NCBI GenBank assembly: GCA_947564465.1
Contig: CANOCV010000032.1
Location: 1 to 34,687, forward strand
Direction: 5' to 3'
DNA: 34,687 nucleotides
Source: an uncultured Roseburia sp.
GTDB lineage: Bacteria > Bacillota > Clostridia > Lachnospirales > Lachnospiraceae
How positions within the stretch are numbered: position 1 is the first letter of the stretch; every line of letters starts with the position of its first letter. Positions 6,095 to 16,315 of the stretch are shown here, piece after piece. Position numbers and translations under genes: made by a program. The notes below the pieces were generated by a model. It saw only the letters and a program-made list of their open reading frames with translations. It did no database searches and was not told where the DNA came from.

Positions 6095-7240
6095 TTATTT
6101 GCTCTGCTTCGGCGTCTTTACCGCACTGAAGCTGCCATATACACGACTGCCGTCCGCCGGGTCTATATACGCCCTGACTTTATAGTAATATTTCCTGCCG
6201 CTCTTTTGTTTAATCTTGGCATACTTTGTGGTCGTACCCTTCTTTATCGTCTTATAACGCGAATACTTTCCGTCCTTTTTGGTACTCCGATAGATCTGGT
6301 AGCCGCTCGCCTTTTTTACTTTTTTCCAGGAAAGCGTTACTCTCTTGGCGCTCTGATATGTTCCCCCAAGCCCTTTCACCTGAGCCGGAGGGAGCGTTAC
6401 TCTCACAAGCTCACTGTAATCACCCAAGGTTGTACCGCCGCCCGATGCAGCCTTATATACGCGAATCCGGAAAGCATACGCCGAAGCATAGGAATATTTC
6501 TTAGAAAATGTCGTTACATTCGGATCTGTAATCGTCTTGATCAGCTTCTCCTGCTTCGTCTGCTCATTATATTGATAAATCATATAGCCGTCCGCATCAG
6601 CAACCTTTGTCCACGCAAAGTAAACGCGGTTTACACCGTTTTTCACCGAAGCCGTCAGGTCCGGCGCCTGGCCCGCCTCAGCCTTTGGCGGCTTCTCAGT
6701 TTCAGTCTCCTTTTGATTCTCCACCACAACAGAGCTCGTATCCGCAAGCGGAACCGTCAATGCCGTCAAGCCGCTGCCGTCAACATACTTTACGACCGGC
6801 TCGTCTCCGTCGCTTATCTCCTCAATAATTTCTACCTTCACCTGATACTCCTCACTGTTTGGATGCAGCGAAAGAGTCCCGAGGTCCGCATGCTCGCTTT
6901 CCCCAAAAATATCCTGATCCTTTTTTCCCGAAATTATAATGTCAACGATATAGCTGTCGCTCTCTTCCTGGCTAATCGCTGCATCCCTTACCACGCTTTT
7001 CACCGTATCCGCAAATTCAAAGGTCGGCTCCTCCATACCTCCGTCGCAGAGAGAAACGCGCATCTGAAGGCGCAGGGACGTAATAGTCTCCGTCCTTCCC
7101 TCAGGGATATTCAGCGCTACCGCCACGTTATTTTTTTCTACCGTAAGATTGCCGCCCGCCATTTCTGCCGCCAGGGCAATCGCCGGAACAGCCGCGAGAA
7201 GAAGAAAGGATATCAATAAATTTTTAATCCATTTTTTCAT
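6095..7240 (-). CDS. Secreted protein: cohesin-like domain plus two Fn3 domains
   Basis: 381 residues. The ATG at 7240 follows GGAGGT and begins a signal peptide (MKKWIKNLLISFLLLAAVPA, cleavage near ALA-AE at 24-25); an upstream in-frame ATG at 7288 lies inside the preceding gene. Residues about 25-168 form a beta-rich module with the features of a cohesin or cohesin-like fold (conserved LGTLSLHPNSEEYQVKVEI stretch). Then come a Glu/Pro-rich linker (175-192) and two Fn3 domains (about 193-290 and 292-378). There is no LPXTG or membrane anchor. It starts 34 nt after the M60 peptidase gene, which carries a dockerin, so the two may form a docked extracellular complex. The cohesin call is the weak point: it rests on fold impression and context. 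Confidence 0.6.
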   Translation of the reverse strand: MKKWIKNLLISFLLLAAVPAIALAAEMAGGNLTVEKNNVAVALNIPEGRTETITSLRLQMRVSLCDGGMEEPTFEFADTVKSVVRDAAISQEESDSYIVDIIISGKKDQDIFGESEHADLGTLSLHPNSEEYQVKVEIIEEISDGDEPVVKYVDGSGLTALTVPLADTSSVVVENQKETETEKPPKAEAGQAPDLTASVKNGVNRVYFAWTKVADADGYMIYQYNEQTKQEKLIKTITDPNVTTFSKKYSYASAYAFRIRVYKAASGGGTTLGDYSELVRVTLPPAQVKGLGGTYQSAKRVTLSWKKVKKASGYQIYRSTKKDGKYSRYKTIKKGTTTKYAKIKQKSGRKYYYKVRAYIDPADGSRVYGSFSAVKTPKQSK

Positions 7241-7274
7241 TTCTACCTCCATGTTATGCGTGAATGTCAAATTG

Positions 7275-10200
7275 TTACTGTCTTTCAAAAACAGTACCCG
7301 TTAATGTAAGCTCCGGCAGAGAGTCAGGAATGTCTATTACTAAAGTATCGCTTACAATCCTCTCTCCCTCCAGCGTCAGCGCATCGTCGACACGGTATAC
7401 CTCACCGCGTACGCCGTCGATCTTTTTCAGGGCGGCCTCATCCCACTGGTCCGGTTCAATATAATATACCCACGTTCCATCCGAGGTCTCTCCCAGATTT
7501 CCCTGCGCCGGCACATCCGCAAAAATCACCTGCCCGGCCTGAACCTTTCCGTCCTTTGCACCAATCACGTTTCCATCCGTATCATACAGCATAACCACGT
7601 TGTAAGCCGGATTTCCTTTATAGATTCCGCTGAATATCAGTGAGCCCTTCGGAATAACGTCCGCATCCTGATTGCCGTATTTATAATCCTCTTTCAATAC
7701 CCCGATTGCCGGCTGTCCGTCCTCTGTACGCATAAATTCCAAATTATCTCCCGACGGACCGCATATTTCGATTTCTTTGATTGAAATATCGCCTGACTGC
7801 GCAATCGTCAATCTCACATATCTGGCATCATACGTTCCTATCCAGCTGTCTCTTGTATCCTCCTTCACGGAATCAAACCAGACTGTCTTTTCGTCTCCTC
7901 CGGTCAATCCTTTATACGCGGTTTTTACCGGTATCCACGTTCCGCCGTCCCGGCTGACCTCAATATTCACTTCAGCCAAGGCATCTCCAAAATATTTCAG
8001 AGCCGTTACTTCCTGTGTCTTATGCATATCAATGGTAACGCTCGCTGTACCTTCGCTGACTCCGTGATATGTACCCGCATTTGTTCTGTCATTATCAAGA
8101 ACGCGGTCAATGCTGTGTACCTTCTTTTCCTCTACGCTGTCAGGATTTGTGGCATGGTAGCCGCTATCCGGGTCTTCCGCATCCGGTTCAAGCACTGTAT
8201 CGTCTGCTGACGTCATGGTTGTCTCCACCGTCCAGGCGTCTTTTATCAACACGCCGTCTGTCTGAATCTTGACGGTCCCAGCAGATACAGGATTCGAATA
8301 ATTCAAAAACTTGTCAACGGCTCTTACCTCGTAATCCATCACCCGATTATTGACAGATACAAGCGTATCTGCAAATACTGTCGAACCGGAAGTATCAATT
8401 GGGATAAAGCCTGCCACCTCTGTCTTTTTCTGACCGTTAGAGATCATGCTTCTGCTAATCTCATACCCTAAAATTAAATCCTCATCCCGATCCGTGGCAA
8501 TACGGATCTCGACCTGATTTGATTTTGCCGTCACATCTGCGGTAACCACATCCTGATCCTTGACCGTACCGGCTTCGTCGGAATGTGCCGCACGATAATC
8601 CCTCGCATCGTCATTTACATAATAGAGCGCTTTTGTATCAGGCTCTCCATACTTCGCCGCATATGCAACCGTTTCTTCATCCGGCGTCATGCCCCAGCGT
8701 TCAAAGAACGGTAAAATATTCTTATTTGCAGCCGCACAGGCAAGCCGCATTAAATTCTGATCCACGCCGCCGTTCAACGTCAGCCCTGCCTGTGGCGCTT
8801 TTGACGGATTTCTGGAATAAGTATCCACCCGGGCAAAGAACAAATTGTTAAACTGCTCCTCATAATCGTCAAAAATATGCCGGTCATCCGTATTGTCGTC
8901 AAATGCCAGATGAAGCTGCCAATACAATGCCAGCTGCGTCGCTACGTTCGGCGACCGCCCGATCGCGCCCGAAGTCACCTTACGATATACATTCGGATAA
9001 GAAAAACGCGTGCCCTTCGTATCAATTGTCAGAAGCTGCGCAAAATAATTGTTGGTTATTTCTGCGATCGCATAAGTTCCCTGATTGATATCGTGACCGA
9101 TTTCATGGGCGACGCCCCATCCAAAACTATCCCAACTGTTAGGCGCGCTCGCCAGCGTTGTTGACCCCCATTCTACTCCAATATGATTTCCCGCCGCATA
9201 CATAAACGCACCGGCAAACATCCTCATATAACGGATATTCAAATGTCCGGACGGAAGCGCGTTGTTACCTCTTGCCGTTCCCGCATTATCATTCAAACCC
9301 TTATGCTGATAAAACAGCGTCATCGTCTTTTCCATTGCTTTTAACGCATTGTCAAGCTTTGTTACCTTATCCTGCGCACCGGAAATCCCGGCCCAGACCT
9401 GTGTGGCAGGCACGGAATACATCATGTCTTTCATCATGATATCCGTTGCATTTAATATGCAGTTTCCTTGATTATACGCATAATCCACATTCTTCGTTCC
9501 AACATGCCGTTCCTCATGAGATGCCTGAATCGTATTCACATAGCTTTCAAGCTGTCCGACATAAGTCCGAATTGCTTCTATCCGCTCATCTCCTGACTTG
9601 CCGTACACGCTTAATACCGGAATATCGCTTCCTCCGCTCAGGCGGACTGCATATTTATCGGAAACGCTGTTCCCTGTGTAGGCCACATAAAGCTGACCTC
9701 CCCGCTCAAAATCATTCGACGTAAGCTGCGGTATTGTAATCTCATTTATGCCGACCTTCAGGTTCACCGTGCGTGCAAGACTGTTTGACTCTGCATGGTA
9801 CTGCGTGATCACAAGCTGCAGATCCGCCGCGTCTCCTGTCCTTTTCGTATTATGACCGACGTATACTAATAAGCTTTCTCCGGCATAAGCGACCTTTCCA
9901 AGAGGCTGCCATGCATTCAGGCCTCCAAATCCAAGATGTCCGTCCTTCTGCAATGTAATTCGGTTATCCACCTCTACGGAAGGCGCAAGCTTGGCTTCTA
10001 ATATCTCCCTTGCGGTCATAAGCTCCAGCTTCAACTCACGATACAATGGATGCTTCTCTCCGCTTGCCTCATCCACCGTCTCAAGACGCTCTTCCAACGA
10101 TTGTATGGTGTTGTCTGTCACATCCAGGCGCAGCGTTGTATGCATTTCATCCTCATACAGTCCCATAATCTCATCTTCGAGAGAATCATAGGAATGAAAA

Positions 10201-12494
10201 TGAATCTCACCGATCATCATATCCGATCTGTCCGCCCAGCTTCTACCAAGACATAAGTGAATTTTGTCTGCCGTTATCGTTTCATCAAACTTTACAATAT
10301 AATAATTATTATTTCTCTCGTCCGTCTTTGCAATCAGTCTGGCATTCACATTCTGTTCTACATCCTTGCTCTCCTGATTCCAATATCCGACTCTCACAAG
10401 CCCAACCCTGCTTTTTTCATCTGCCGCTGCAAATGTCAGATAATTCATCTGATACTCATTATCCAGCGTGACGGTCACACCCTTCGACAAGCCCGGATAA
10501 CTGACGCCGTCATCCCAGTCGGCCTTTACCCAATAGGAGGCATAATTTTCATCCACTAAGCCTAATGCGCTGTTTACCGTGGTATCAAGAGGACTTTCTA
10601 CCATCTTGGCGCCGCCGTGTCCGCCCATAGCGGCGTCCACAATATGCGCTGTCAGTTTTCCCTCACCGTTCGAGGTATTCAAGCGTTTATAATTTGGAAG
10701 CGCCGGAGGCTCGGCGCTCTTTGTCGATGCCACCGAAACCAGTGACGCCTTTCCCCAGCCGAACTCGTTCCAGCTAATGACGTAAACCGAATACTGGGTA
10801 TCATCCTCAAGGCCGGTAATCGTATAACGCGTATCATGCAGTCTGCCCTCGCCCTCCGGAACCGGCAAAAATCCGCTGACTACCGGACGGTACGCAGAGC
10901 TGTCCTCCTGCGACTTTTTATAATATACCATGTATCCATCGGAATCGCTCATATCCTTCCATGAAACAAAGATAGAACGGTATCCGCCATCTGCTTTTAC
11001 ATTATCGGGAGGAGCCGGAATTTTCTGAGGCCTTGGCTCTCCGATCTGTTCGTTTGACCACGGACTGGCCCAGTCGCCGTTTACAGAACGCACCTTTATT
11101 GTATATTTCCCATAATTCTTAAGCGGTTTATCGTTAATGGAACCGATTCTGTGCTGTGTGCCGGACACGCGGACAATCTGCGTCTCCTCCGTCGACTGAT
11201 TCTTTACCGGTCCCGATATACAAACCTCATAGCCCGTCACATTCCTCTGTGCGCTCCATGATACTGTAAGACCTTCATTTTCCGAAACCGGAGCATTCAA
11301 GGTCGGAATATCAAGCTGCGGAGCCGGAATCCGCTCTTCCATGTTATTGACAAATTCAACCTTGGCAATATTTACGAGCGGCTCCTCTTTTTTCGTTCCG
11401 GTAATTTTTATCGTTACTCTTTTTACCGCAATCTGACGTCCAAAATCTAGAATCAGAGAGCCGTCCGCATCGACGCTCACGCTTGCCGCAGAAGCTTCCG
11501 CCTCTCTTGACGCTCCCCTGACATGCCGGGAACGAACTGTTGATTTGGAATCCTGCGCAAGAGAAAACACCACTTCCCGCTCACTGCCGTCTTCCTCCGC
11601 ACAGACAACAATCGCTTCCCCGTCCGTAATCTCACTGTAAACGTTTCCGTCCTCATCCGCCTCTGACGGCGTCTGAATCGTAATTCCCTGTATCTGCGGC
11701 GCCGGCGTATTTTCGTCTTTCGCCAATACAAATTCCAGACCTACCGGATTGTCAAGTGAAATGGGAGCCTCCTTATCGGAAGGAAGAAGAGAAATACTTC
11801 CCGCATTTTTCAAAAATTCCTCCATGCTTCCCTCTACGGTCGTCCCTTCTGTTTCCTGTGTCTTCTTAAAAAGCCCAAGCTTTACGACAGAAGACTCCTG
11901 ACTCTCATCAAGGCTTTGCACAAAATACTGCAGATCTACAATATCCGTCTGCCCATCACCATTTAGATCCGTATCCGTCCGATGAGGATTTCTTCTGATT
12001 GCCGTAAGAATTTCCGCTTTGTCCTTCTCGTCAATCAATCCGTCTCCGCTGACGTCTCCGGGGCGAAACCATCCCGCTGACGCGTCGCTTCCCGTTTCCG
12101 GTTTGACAGAGGAAACCTGTATTTTCGATACCCAATCCGCCTCTACCAAAACACTCTGCGTGTAATCCGCGAATTTATCTGCCGAAACCGTGACTGTGTA
12201 CTCCCCCGGCGGCGTATCAAATCTCGCTGACGCCACAACAGCGCTTCCAAAAACCAACTCCTTCGATTCTTCCGTCGTTTTGCTGCTGTCACTGATTTTT
12301 ACCGTCACCTTTCCGTTATAAGGAAAAAGCGCAGATGATCGGACCTCCACCTCCAAAACGCCGACTGCTGCGTTTGAAGCTCCATCCTCCTCCAATACAT
12401 CCGCGACCTCTGCCCCATAAACCGGTGTAACATTTCCCATCCACGCCTGAAGCGTCAGGCAACCGGTGAGCAGCACTGCCATCCATCTTTTCAT
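7275..12494 (-). CDS. Secreted M60 (enhancin-like) metallopeptidase with dockerin and Fn3
   Basis: 1739 residues. Signal peptide (about 1-28, ending VYG-AE). Type I dockerin at about 144-196 with two calcium loops (DVSGDGLIDEKD, DLNGDGQTDIVD). Two Fn3 domains (about 390-487 and 492-592). A galactose-binding/F5-8C-like module (about 610-775). The M60 catalytic domain has HEIGHDINQGTYAIAE: zinc ligands His1130 and His1134, catalytic Glu1131, third ligand probably Glu1145. A second F5-8C-like module lies at about 1450-1600, with an unknown beta-rich tail. M60 gluzincins cleave mucins and other glycoproteins, and the carbohydrate-binding modules fit that. It is first in an operon with the cohesin-like gene. 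No sortase signal is present. The protease call is firm; the mucin substrate is inferred. Confidence 0.9.
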   Translation of the reverse strand: MKRWMAVLLTGCLTLQAWMGNVTPVYGAEVADVLEEDGASNAAVGVLEVEVRSSALFPYNGKVTVKISDSSKTTEESKELVFGSAVVASARFDTPPGEYTVTVSADKFADYTQSVLVEADWVSKIQVSSVKPETGSDASAGWFRPGDVSGDGLIDEKDKAEILTAIRRNPHRTDTDLNGDGQTDIVDLQYFVQSLDESQESSVVKLGLFKKTQETEGTTVEGSMEEFLKNAGSISLLPSDKEAPISLDNPVGLEFVLAKDENTPAPQIQGITIQTPSEADEDGNVYSEITDGEAIVVCAEEDGSEREVVFSLAQDSKSTVRSRHVRGASREAEASAASVSVDADGSLILDFGRQIAVKRVTIKITGTKKEEPLVNIAKVEFVNNMEERIPAPQLDIPTLNAPVSENEGLTVSWSAQRNVTGYEVCISGPVKNQSTEETQIVRVSGTQHRIGSINDKPLKNYGKYTIKVRSVNGDWASPWSNEQIGEPRPQKIPAPPDNVKADGGYRSIFVSWKDMSDSDGYMVYYKKSQEDSSAYRPVVSGFLPVPEGEGRLHDTRYTITGLEDDTQYSVYVISWNEFGWGKASLVSVASTKSAEPPALPNYKRLNTSNGEGKLTAHIVDAAMGGHGGAKMVESPLDTTVNSALGLVDENYASYWVKADWDDGVSYPGLSKGVTVTLDNEYQMNYLTFAAADEKSRVGLVRVGYWNQESKDVEQNVNARLIAKTDERNNNYYIVKFDETITADKIHLCLGRSWADRSDMMIGEIHFHSYDSLEDEIMGLYEDEMHTTLRLDVTDNTIQSLEERLETVDEASGEKHPLYRELKLELMTAREILEAKLAPSVEVDNRITLQKDGHLGFGGLNAWQPLGKVAYAGESLLVYVGHNTKRTGDAADLQLVITQYHAESNSLARTVNLKVGINEITIPQLTSNDFERGGQLYVAYTGNSVSDKYAVRLSGGSDIPVLSVYGKSGDERIEAIRTYVGQLESYVNTIQASHEERHVGTKNVDYAYNQGNCILNATDIMMKDMMYSVPATQVWAGISGAQDKVTKLDNALKAMEKTMTLFYQHKGLNDNAGTARGNNALPSGHLNIRYMRMFAGAFMYAAGNHIGVEWGSTTLASAPNSWDSFGWGVAHEIGHDINQGTYAIAEITNNYFAQLLTIDTKGTRFSYPNVYRKVTSGAIGRSPNVATQLALYWQLHLAFDDNTDDRHIFDDYEEQFNNLFFARVDTYSRNPSKAPQAGLTLNGGVDQNLMRLACAAANKNILPFFERWGMTPDEETVAYAAKYGEPDTKALYYVNDDARDYRAAHSDEAGTVKDQDVVTADVTAKSNQVEIRIATDRDEDLILGYEISRSMISNGQKKTEVAGFIPIDTSGSTVFADTLVSVNNRVMDYEVRAVDKFLNYSNPVSAGTVKIQTDGVLIKDAWTVETTMTSADDTVLEPDAEDPDSGYHATNPDSVEEKKVHSIDRVLDNDRTNAGTYHGVSEGTASVTIDMHKTQEVTALKYFGDALAEVNIEVSRDGGTWIPVKTAYKGLTGGDEKTVWFDSVKEDTRDSWIGTYDARYVRLTIAQSGDISIKEIEICGPSGDNLEFMRTEDGQPAIGVLKEDYKYGNQDADVIPKGSLIFSGIYKGNPAYNVVMLYDTDGNVIGAKDGKVQAGQVIFADVPAQGNLGETSDGTWVYYIEPDQWDEAALKKIDGVRGEVYRVDDALTLEGERIVSDTLVIDIPDSLPELTLTGTVFERQ

Positions 12495-12545
12495 TCGCTA
12501 TGTTTCCTTTCTCAACAATCTTTCTTTCTGTTGCTCTTTCTTTTA

Positions 12546-12574
12546 AACATACCACATTTTTCCTTTTACTTCAA
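12546..12574 (-). promoter_or_regulatory. Promoter of the M60 peptidase operon
   Basis: Minus strand TTGAAG (complement of 12569-12574), 17-bp spacer, TATGTT (complement of 12546-12551), about 50 bp before the ATG at 12494. Confidence 0.5.
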
Positions 12575-12724
12575 TTTATTTAGATCAAATTAATACCCCT
12601 GCCATAAACGACAGGGTTACTCATTTTATTGAAATACAGAAACGTTCCTCAGGCGTAATGCCGGCAGCCGGCTTCCTGCAAAGATTTACTTCTCAAGCCG
12701 GCGTATTGAAGAATGTTTCCGCAG

Positions 12725-12748
12725 AAAAAAGCAGAGGTTTTAGTCTGC
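12725..12748 (-). terminator. Terminator of the ABC exporter operon
   Basis: On the minus strand GCAGA (from 12748), 8-nt loop, TCTGC, then TTTTTT (complement of 12725-12730). The stem is short but the T run is clean. It begins 15 nt after the exporter stop. Confidence 0.6.
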
Positions 12749-12762
12749 AAATTTATGTTTTC

Positions 12763-14580
12763 TCATATCGCACATCCCGCGTATTGCGTCATATACAGAT
12801 CATAATATTTTCCTCTTCTTTCAAGTAATTCCTCATGACTGCCGCTTTCTACAATTTTTCCGTGATCCATAACGACAATAAGATCAGAATCGCGGATAGT
12901 AGACAGACGGTGTGCAATGACAATACTTGTTCGGTTTCTCATGATAAGCTGCATTGCATCCTGAATCGCCTTTTCGGTACGGGTATCCACATTAGAAGTC
13001 GCTTCATCTAAAATCAAAATCTTCGGATCAGCTACAAACGCGCGGGCGATGGCAAGCAGCTGCCGCTGTCCCTGACTGATATTTTCGCCTGCGCCGGTTA
13101 AAAAGGTATCATATCCATGCGGCAGTTTTTGCATCATATCCATACATCGGCTCATTTCCATCGCTTTTTGAATCTGTGCGTCAGAAGCGTTCTCGTTGCC
13201 ATATTTCAGATTGTGCCGAACGGTATCCGAAAAAAGTACCGTATCCTGCAAAACGATGGCAACATTCTTGCGCAGACTGTCCCGTGAAATATCCATAATA
13301 TCCTGGTCATTTATGAGAATTTTGCCGCTTTCAATATCGTAAAACCGCATCAGAAGATTGACGATTGTCGTCTTGCCGCTGCCTGTTGCACCGACAAGGG
13401 CCACTTTTCTTCCGGAAGGCACCTTCAGCGTAAAGTCATGAATGACAAGATGCTCCGGCTCATAGGAGAACCGCACATTTTGAAATCGAACCGTCATATC
13501 TTTCCCCTGTGCAAATTCTTTTCCGGTTTTATCTTCGTTTGCCTCATCCAGCACAATAAATACACGCTCCGCACCGGCAACCGCAGTTTGAAGCTGACCG
13601 TAAATCTGCGCAATTTCATTTATGGGACGGCTAAACTGCTTGGCATAGACAATAAACGCGGAGATAACCCCCACGGAAATCAGCCCATGGGCAGAAAAAT
13701 ATCCGCCAAAGGCCGCGATAATCACAAACCCGATATTGCCGATGCAGTTCATAATCGGCCCCATAATTCCACTGAATATATCTGTCTTGATTCCCGCTTT
13801 TGTCAGTGAATCGGCAATCTCACAGAAATTTTCTGTGGTGACGTCTTGATGATTATAAGCAACCACAGTGCGATAACCGGAAATCATTTCTTCCACAGTG
13901 CCGCCCAGCTGCCCCAAAAGCATCTGCCGTCTCCTTGAAAATTTACGGACTTTTCCCGAAAGTATCTTTGTCGCAAGCAAAGTCAAAATAACCGTTGCAC
14001 AGCTAAGCAGGGCAAGCTGCCAGCAGTACCACAGCATGATCGACACGGTGCCGACGATGGTTAAAACGCCGGAAAACAAAGACGGAAGGGACTGTGAAAC
14101 AGTTGTTGAAATATTTTCAATATCATTGGTCATCCGACTCATGACGTCGCCATGAGAATGGGTATCCAGATAACGGATCGGCAAATCTACGATTTTCCCA
14201 AACAGCTCCTCCCGCATCCGCTTTACGATACCCTGACTGAGCTTTGCGCCAAACAACCCCTGGAGCAGTTGGCTTCCGCTGTAAAGCAGGTAGGCGGTAA
14301 TCATGAAAATCAAGGTTTTCAGAAGACTGCCCTCTTTCGTCCCCGCAATGATGTCAATGGCATTGCTTTGCAGGCTTGGCGCGTAAACGCCGCACAAAGT
14401 CCCAAAAACCACAACGGTAAGCATACAGATTACCGTTGCTTTCTCCTGCGCGAAATAAGTAATGATTCGTTTTAAGGTTTCACCCGCATTCTCGGCATGC
14501 TGTACTTCGCCAAAGCGTTCATGACGATTCATACCGGGAATATTCCGTTCCGCCAGCTTCTGTTCCTTAAGCGCACTCAT
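12763..14580 (-). CDS. ABC exporter subunit, canonical-site half of a heterodimer
   Basis: 605 residues. The ATG at 14580 (MSALKEQ) is chosen because AGGAGG sits 9 nt upstream; ATG 14589 has no spacing and ATG 14634 no site. Six membrane helices form an ABC exporter domain (about 50-330). The nucleotide-binding domain has Walker A GATGSGKT (about 395), signature ISQGQRQ, Walker B ILILDEATSNVD (about 520) with the catalytic Glu, and H-loop IAHRLS. It overlaps the upstream subunit by 14 nt. Together they form a BmrCD/LmrCD-type multidrug or peptide exporter. The signature is altered from LSGGQ, as expected for the half that supplies the degenerate site's partner. Confidence 0.9.
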   Translation of the reverse strand: MSALKEQKLAERNIPGMNRHERFGEVQHAENAGETLKRIITYFAQEKATVICMLTVVVFGTLCGVYAPSLQSNAIDIIAGTKEGSLLKTLIFMITAYLLYSGSQLLQGLFGAKLSQGIVKRMREELFGKIVDLPIRYLDTHSHGDVMSRMTNDIENISTTVSQSLPSLFSGVLTIVGTVSIMLWYCWQLALLSCATVILTLLATKILSGKVRKFSRRRQMLLGQLGGTVEEMISGYRTVVAYNHQDVTTENFCEIADSLTKAGIKTDIFSGIMGPIMNCIGNIGFVIIAAFGGYFSAHGLISVGVISAFIVYAKQFSRPINEIAQIYGQLQTAVAGAERVFIVLDEANEDKTGKEFAQGKDMTVRFQNVRFSYEPEHLVIHDFTLKVPSGRKVALVGATGSGKTTIVNLLMRFYDIESGKILINDQDIMDISRDSLRKNVAIVLQDTVLFSDTVRHNLKYGNENASDAQIQKAMEMSRCMDMMQKLPHGYDTFLTGAGENISQGQRQLLAIARAFVADPKILILDEATSNVDTRTEKAIQDAMQLIMRNRTSIVIAHRLSTIRDSDLIVVMDHGKIVESGSHEELLERRGKYYDLYMTQYAGCAI

Positions 14581-16315
14581 GTTTTTCATCCTCCTCTCCG
14601 ATCTGTGAATGATAAATGTCCTGATATGCCGCACAGGATTTTATCAATTCCTCGTGAGGACCGCAGGCCGCAATCCTTCCGTTTTCCAGAACAACAATCC
14701 TGTCCGCTCTGCGCACAGAAGCAATCCTCTGCGCAATGATGATTTTTGTGCTTTTGGGATTTGTCTTTTGCAGCGCCGCATACAGGTCTGCCTCTGTTCT
14801 AAGGTCAAGCGCGCTGGTGGAATCATCAAAGATCAAAATTTCCGCAGGCTTTAAAACCGCTCTCGCAATGGAAACACGCTGCTTCTGTCCCCCGGACAAG
14901 CTCATACCGCGCTCGGCCACCATAGTATTGTAACTATTCGGTGTTGAGGAAATGAAATCATCCGCCTGCGCTGTAATTGCCGCTGCTTTGATGGTCTCCA
15001 TTGCCGCGGCCGGCGCGCCCCATGCGATATTTTCACGGATTGTTGTACTGAACAGTTCGCTTTTTTGCAGCACAACCGCAATCTTTTCCCTCAACGCTTT
15101 TTGCCGGTATTCCCGCACATCAACCCCATCCACCAGCACAGCTCCTTCTGTGACGTCATAAAAACGTGGAATCAGGTTGACCAGCGAAGTTTTGCCGCAG
15201 CCGGTCGCCCCCATAATAGCAAGCGTTTCTCCCTGATGCACCGTCAAATTGATATGATCAAGCACAGTCTGGCTGCTGCCGGGATAGGTAAAGGAAACAT
15301 CGCGAAACTCTATCTCTCCTTGCTTGGCGGTATCACCGGCAAAGACGCCGTCTTTCAGCTCCGGCTCATTGCGCAGAACTTCCCTGACCCGCTTCCAGGA
15401 AGCCAGGCCCCTGGAAATATTCTGAAACAGCATAACCAGCATGAGAATCCCGTTGAGAAGCTGTGTCGTGTATGTGATCGCCGCCATAATATTGCCCGGC
15501 GTCGCTCCTCCGCCTCCAACCTCAAAGGAACCGACCAGCAGAATAACGGCGACCACAATATACATCAACGCGTTAATAACGGGATTCATAAAAGCAAAAA
15601 TCACGAGTACCCGAAGCTGTGTTTTGATAAGCTCGTCGTTCGCTTTTTTAAACCGCACTTTTTCATAAATTTCCCGAACGCAGGCTTTAATCATGCGGAT
15701 ACCGGATACATCCTCCTGCATGATTGCATTGATGGCGTCCAACTGCGCCTGCAATTTTGAGAAAAGCGGGTTGGCCTTTGACATACAGATAGCAAGACAA
15801 CCGACAAGCAGCGGAAAGGCGCACAATACGATCAGACCAAAATCCCGCTTCAACTGAAACATACAATACATACTGCCAAACATAAGCATTGAGGTGCGAA
15901 TCATACCCCTCACAAACTGAGATACAAAATTCTGCACCTGCGTAATATCATTAGTTACTCTTGTCACTAATGATCCCGTCCCGAACCGATCAAGCTGCGG
16001 GAAAGAAAAAGTCATAATCCTGCAAAAACAGTCCTTGCGGATCTCATTGCCGATATTCTGACCCGACATATGCACAAACACATTGTTGAGCGCACCGCAG
16101 AGACCGCCAAACAGGACAAGCCCTATCATCCGGATGCCCAATTTCCAAATCAGTCCCAGGTCACCAATACCGCCATTATTCAATCCCAGAACGCCTTCAT
16201 CTACAATCCGACTCATAATCCCCGGCTGGATCAAATCCATGGATACCTCTCCAATCATAAAAAGGCCGGCAAGAATTGCGAAAGGGAGATATCGCTTGAT
16301 ATATTTCCACATCAT
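14567..16315 (-). CDS. ABC exporter subunit, degenerate-site half of a heterodimer
   Basis: 582 residues with a six-helix exporter domain and an NBD. Walker A is GATGCGKT (about 368) and the signature is a perfect LSGGQKQR. Walker B reads ILIFDDSTSALD, with Asp in place of the catalytic Glu, and the switch residue is Gln (IIAQRIASV) instead of His. These two changes mark the non-hydrolysing composite site of heterodimeric exporters such as TM287/288, BmrCD and LmrCD. It overlaps the MarR gene by 4 bp and the partner subunit by 14 nt, so all three are one transcript. Confidence 0.92.
   Translation of the reverse strand: MMWKYIKRYLPFAILAGLFMIGEVSMDLIQPGIMSRIVDEGVLGLNNGGIGDLGLIWKLGIRMIGLVLFGGLCGALNNVFVHMSGQNIGNEIRKDCFCRIMTFSFPQLDRFGTGSLVTRVTNDITQVQNFVSQFVRGMIRTSMLMFGSMYCMFQLKRDFGLIVLCAFPLLVGCLAICMSKANPLFSKLQAQLDAINAIMQEDVSGIRMIKACVREIYEKVRFKKANDELIKTQLRVLVIFAFMNPVINALMYIVVAVILLVGSFEVGGGGATPGNIMAAITYTTQLLNGILMLVMLFQNISRGLASWKRVREVLRNEPELKDGVFAGDTAKQGEIEFRDVSFTYPGSSQTVLDHINLTVHQGETLAIMGATGCGKTSLVNLIPRFYDVTEGAVLVDGVDVREYRQKALREKIAVVLQKSELFSTTIRENIAWGAPAAAMETIKAAAITAQADDFISSTPNSYNTMVAERGMSLSGGQKQRVSIARAVLKPAEILIFDDSTSALDLRTEADLYAALQKTNPKSTKIIIAQRIASVRRADRIVVLENGRIAACGPHEELIKSCAAYQDIYHSQIGEEDEKHECA

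Noticed and set aside
6206..7219. 337-codon plus-strand ORF antisense to the cohesin-like gene
   Set aside because: It has no ribosome binding site and an Arg/Leu/Cys-rich composition typical of an antisense shadow. The minus-strand gene has a signal peptide, ribosome binding site and recognisable domains.
15065..15760. 231-codon plus-strand ORF inside the ABC exporter gene
   Set aside because: Opposite-strand shadow of a gene with intact Walker motifs; composition rich in His and Asn, no ribosome binding site.
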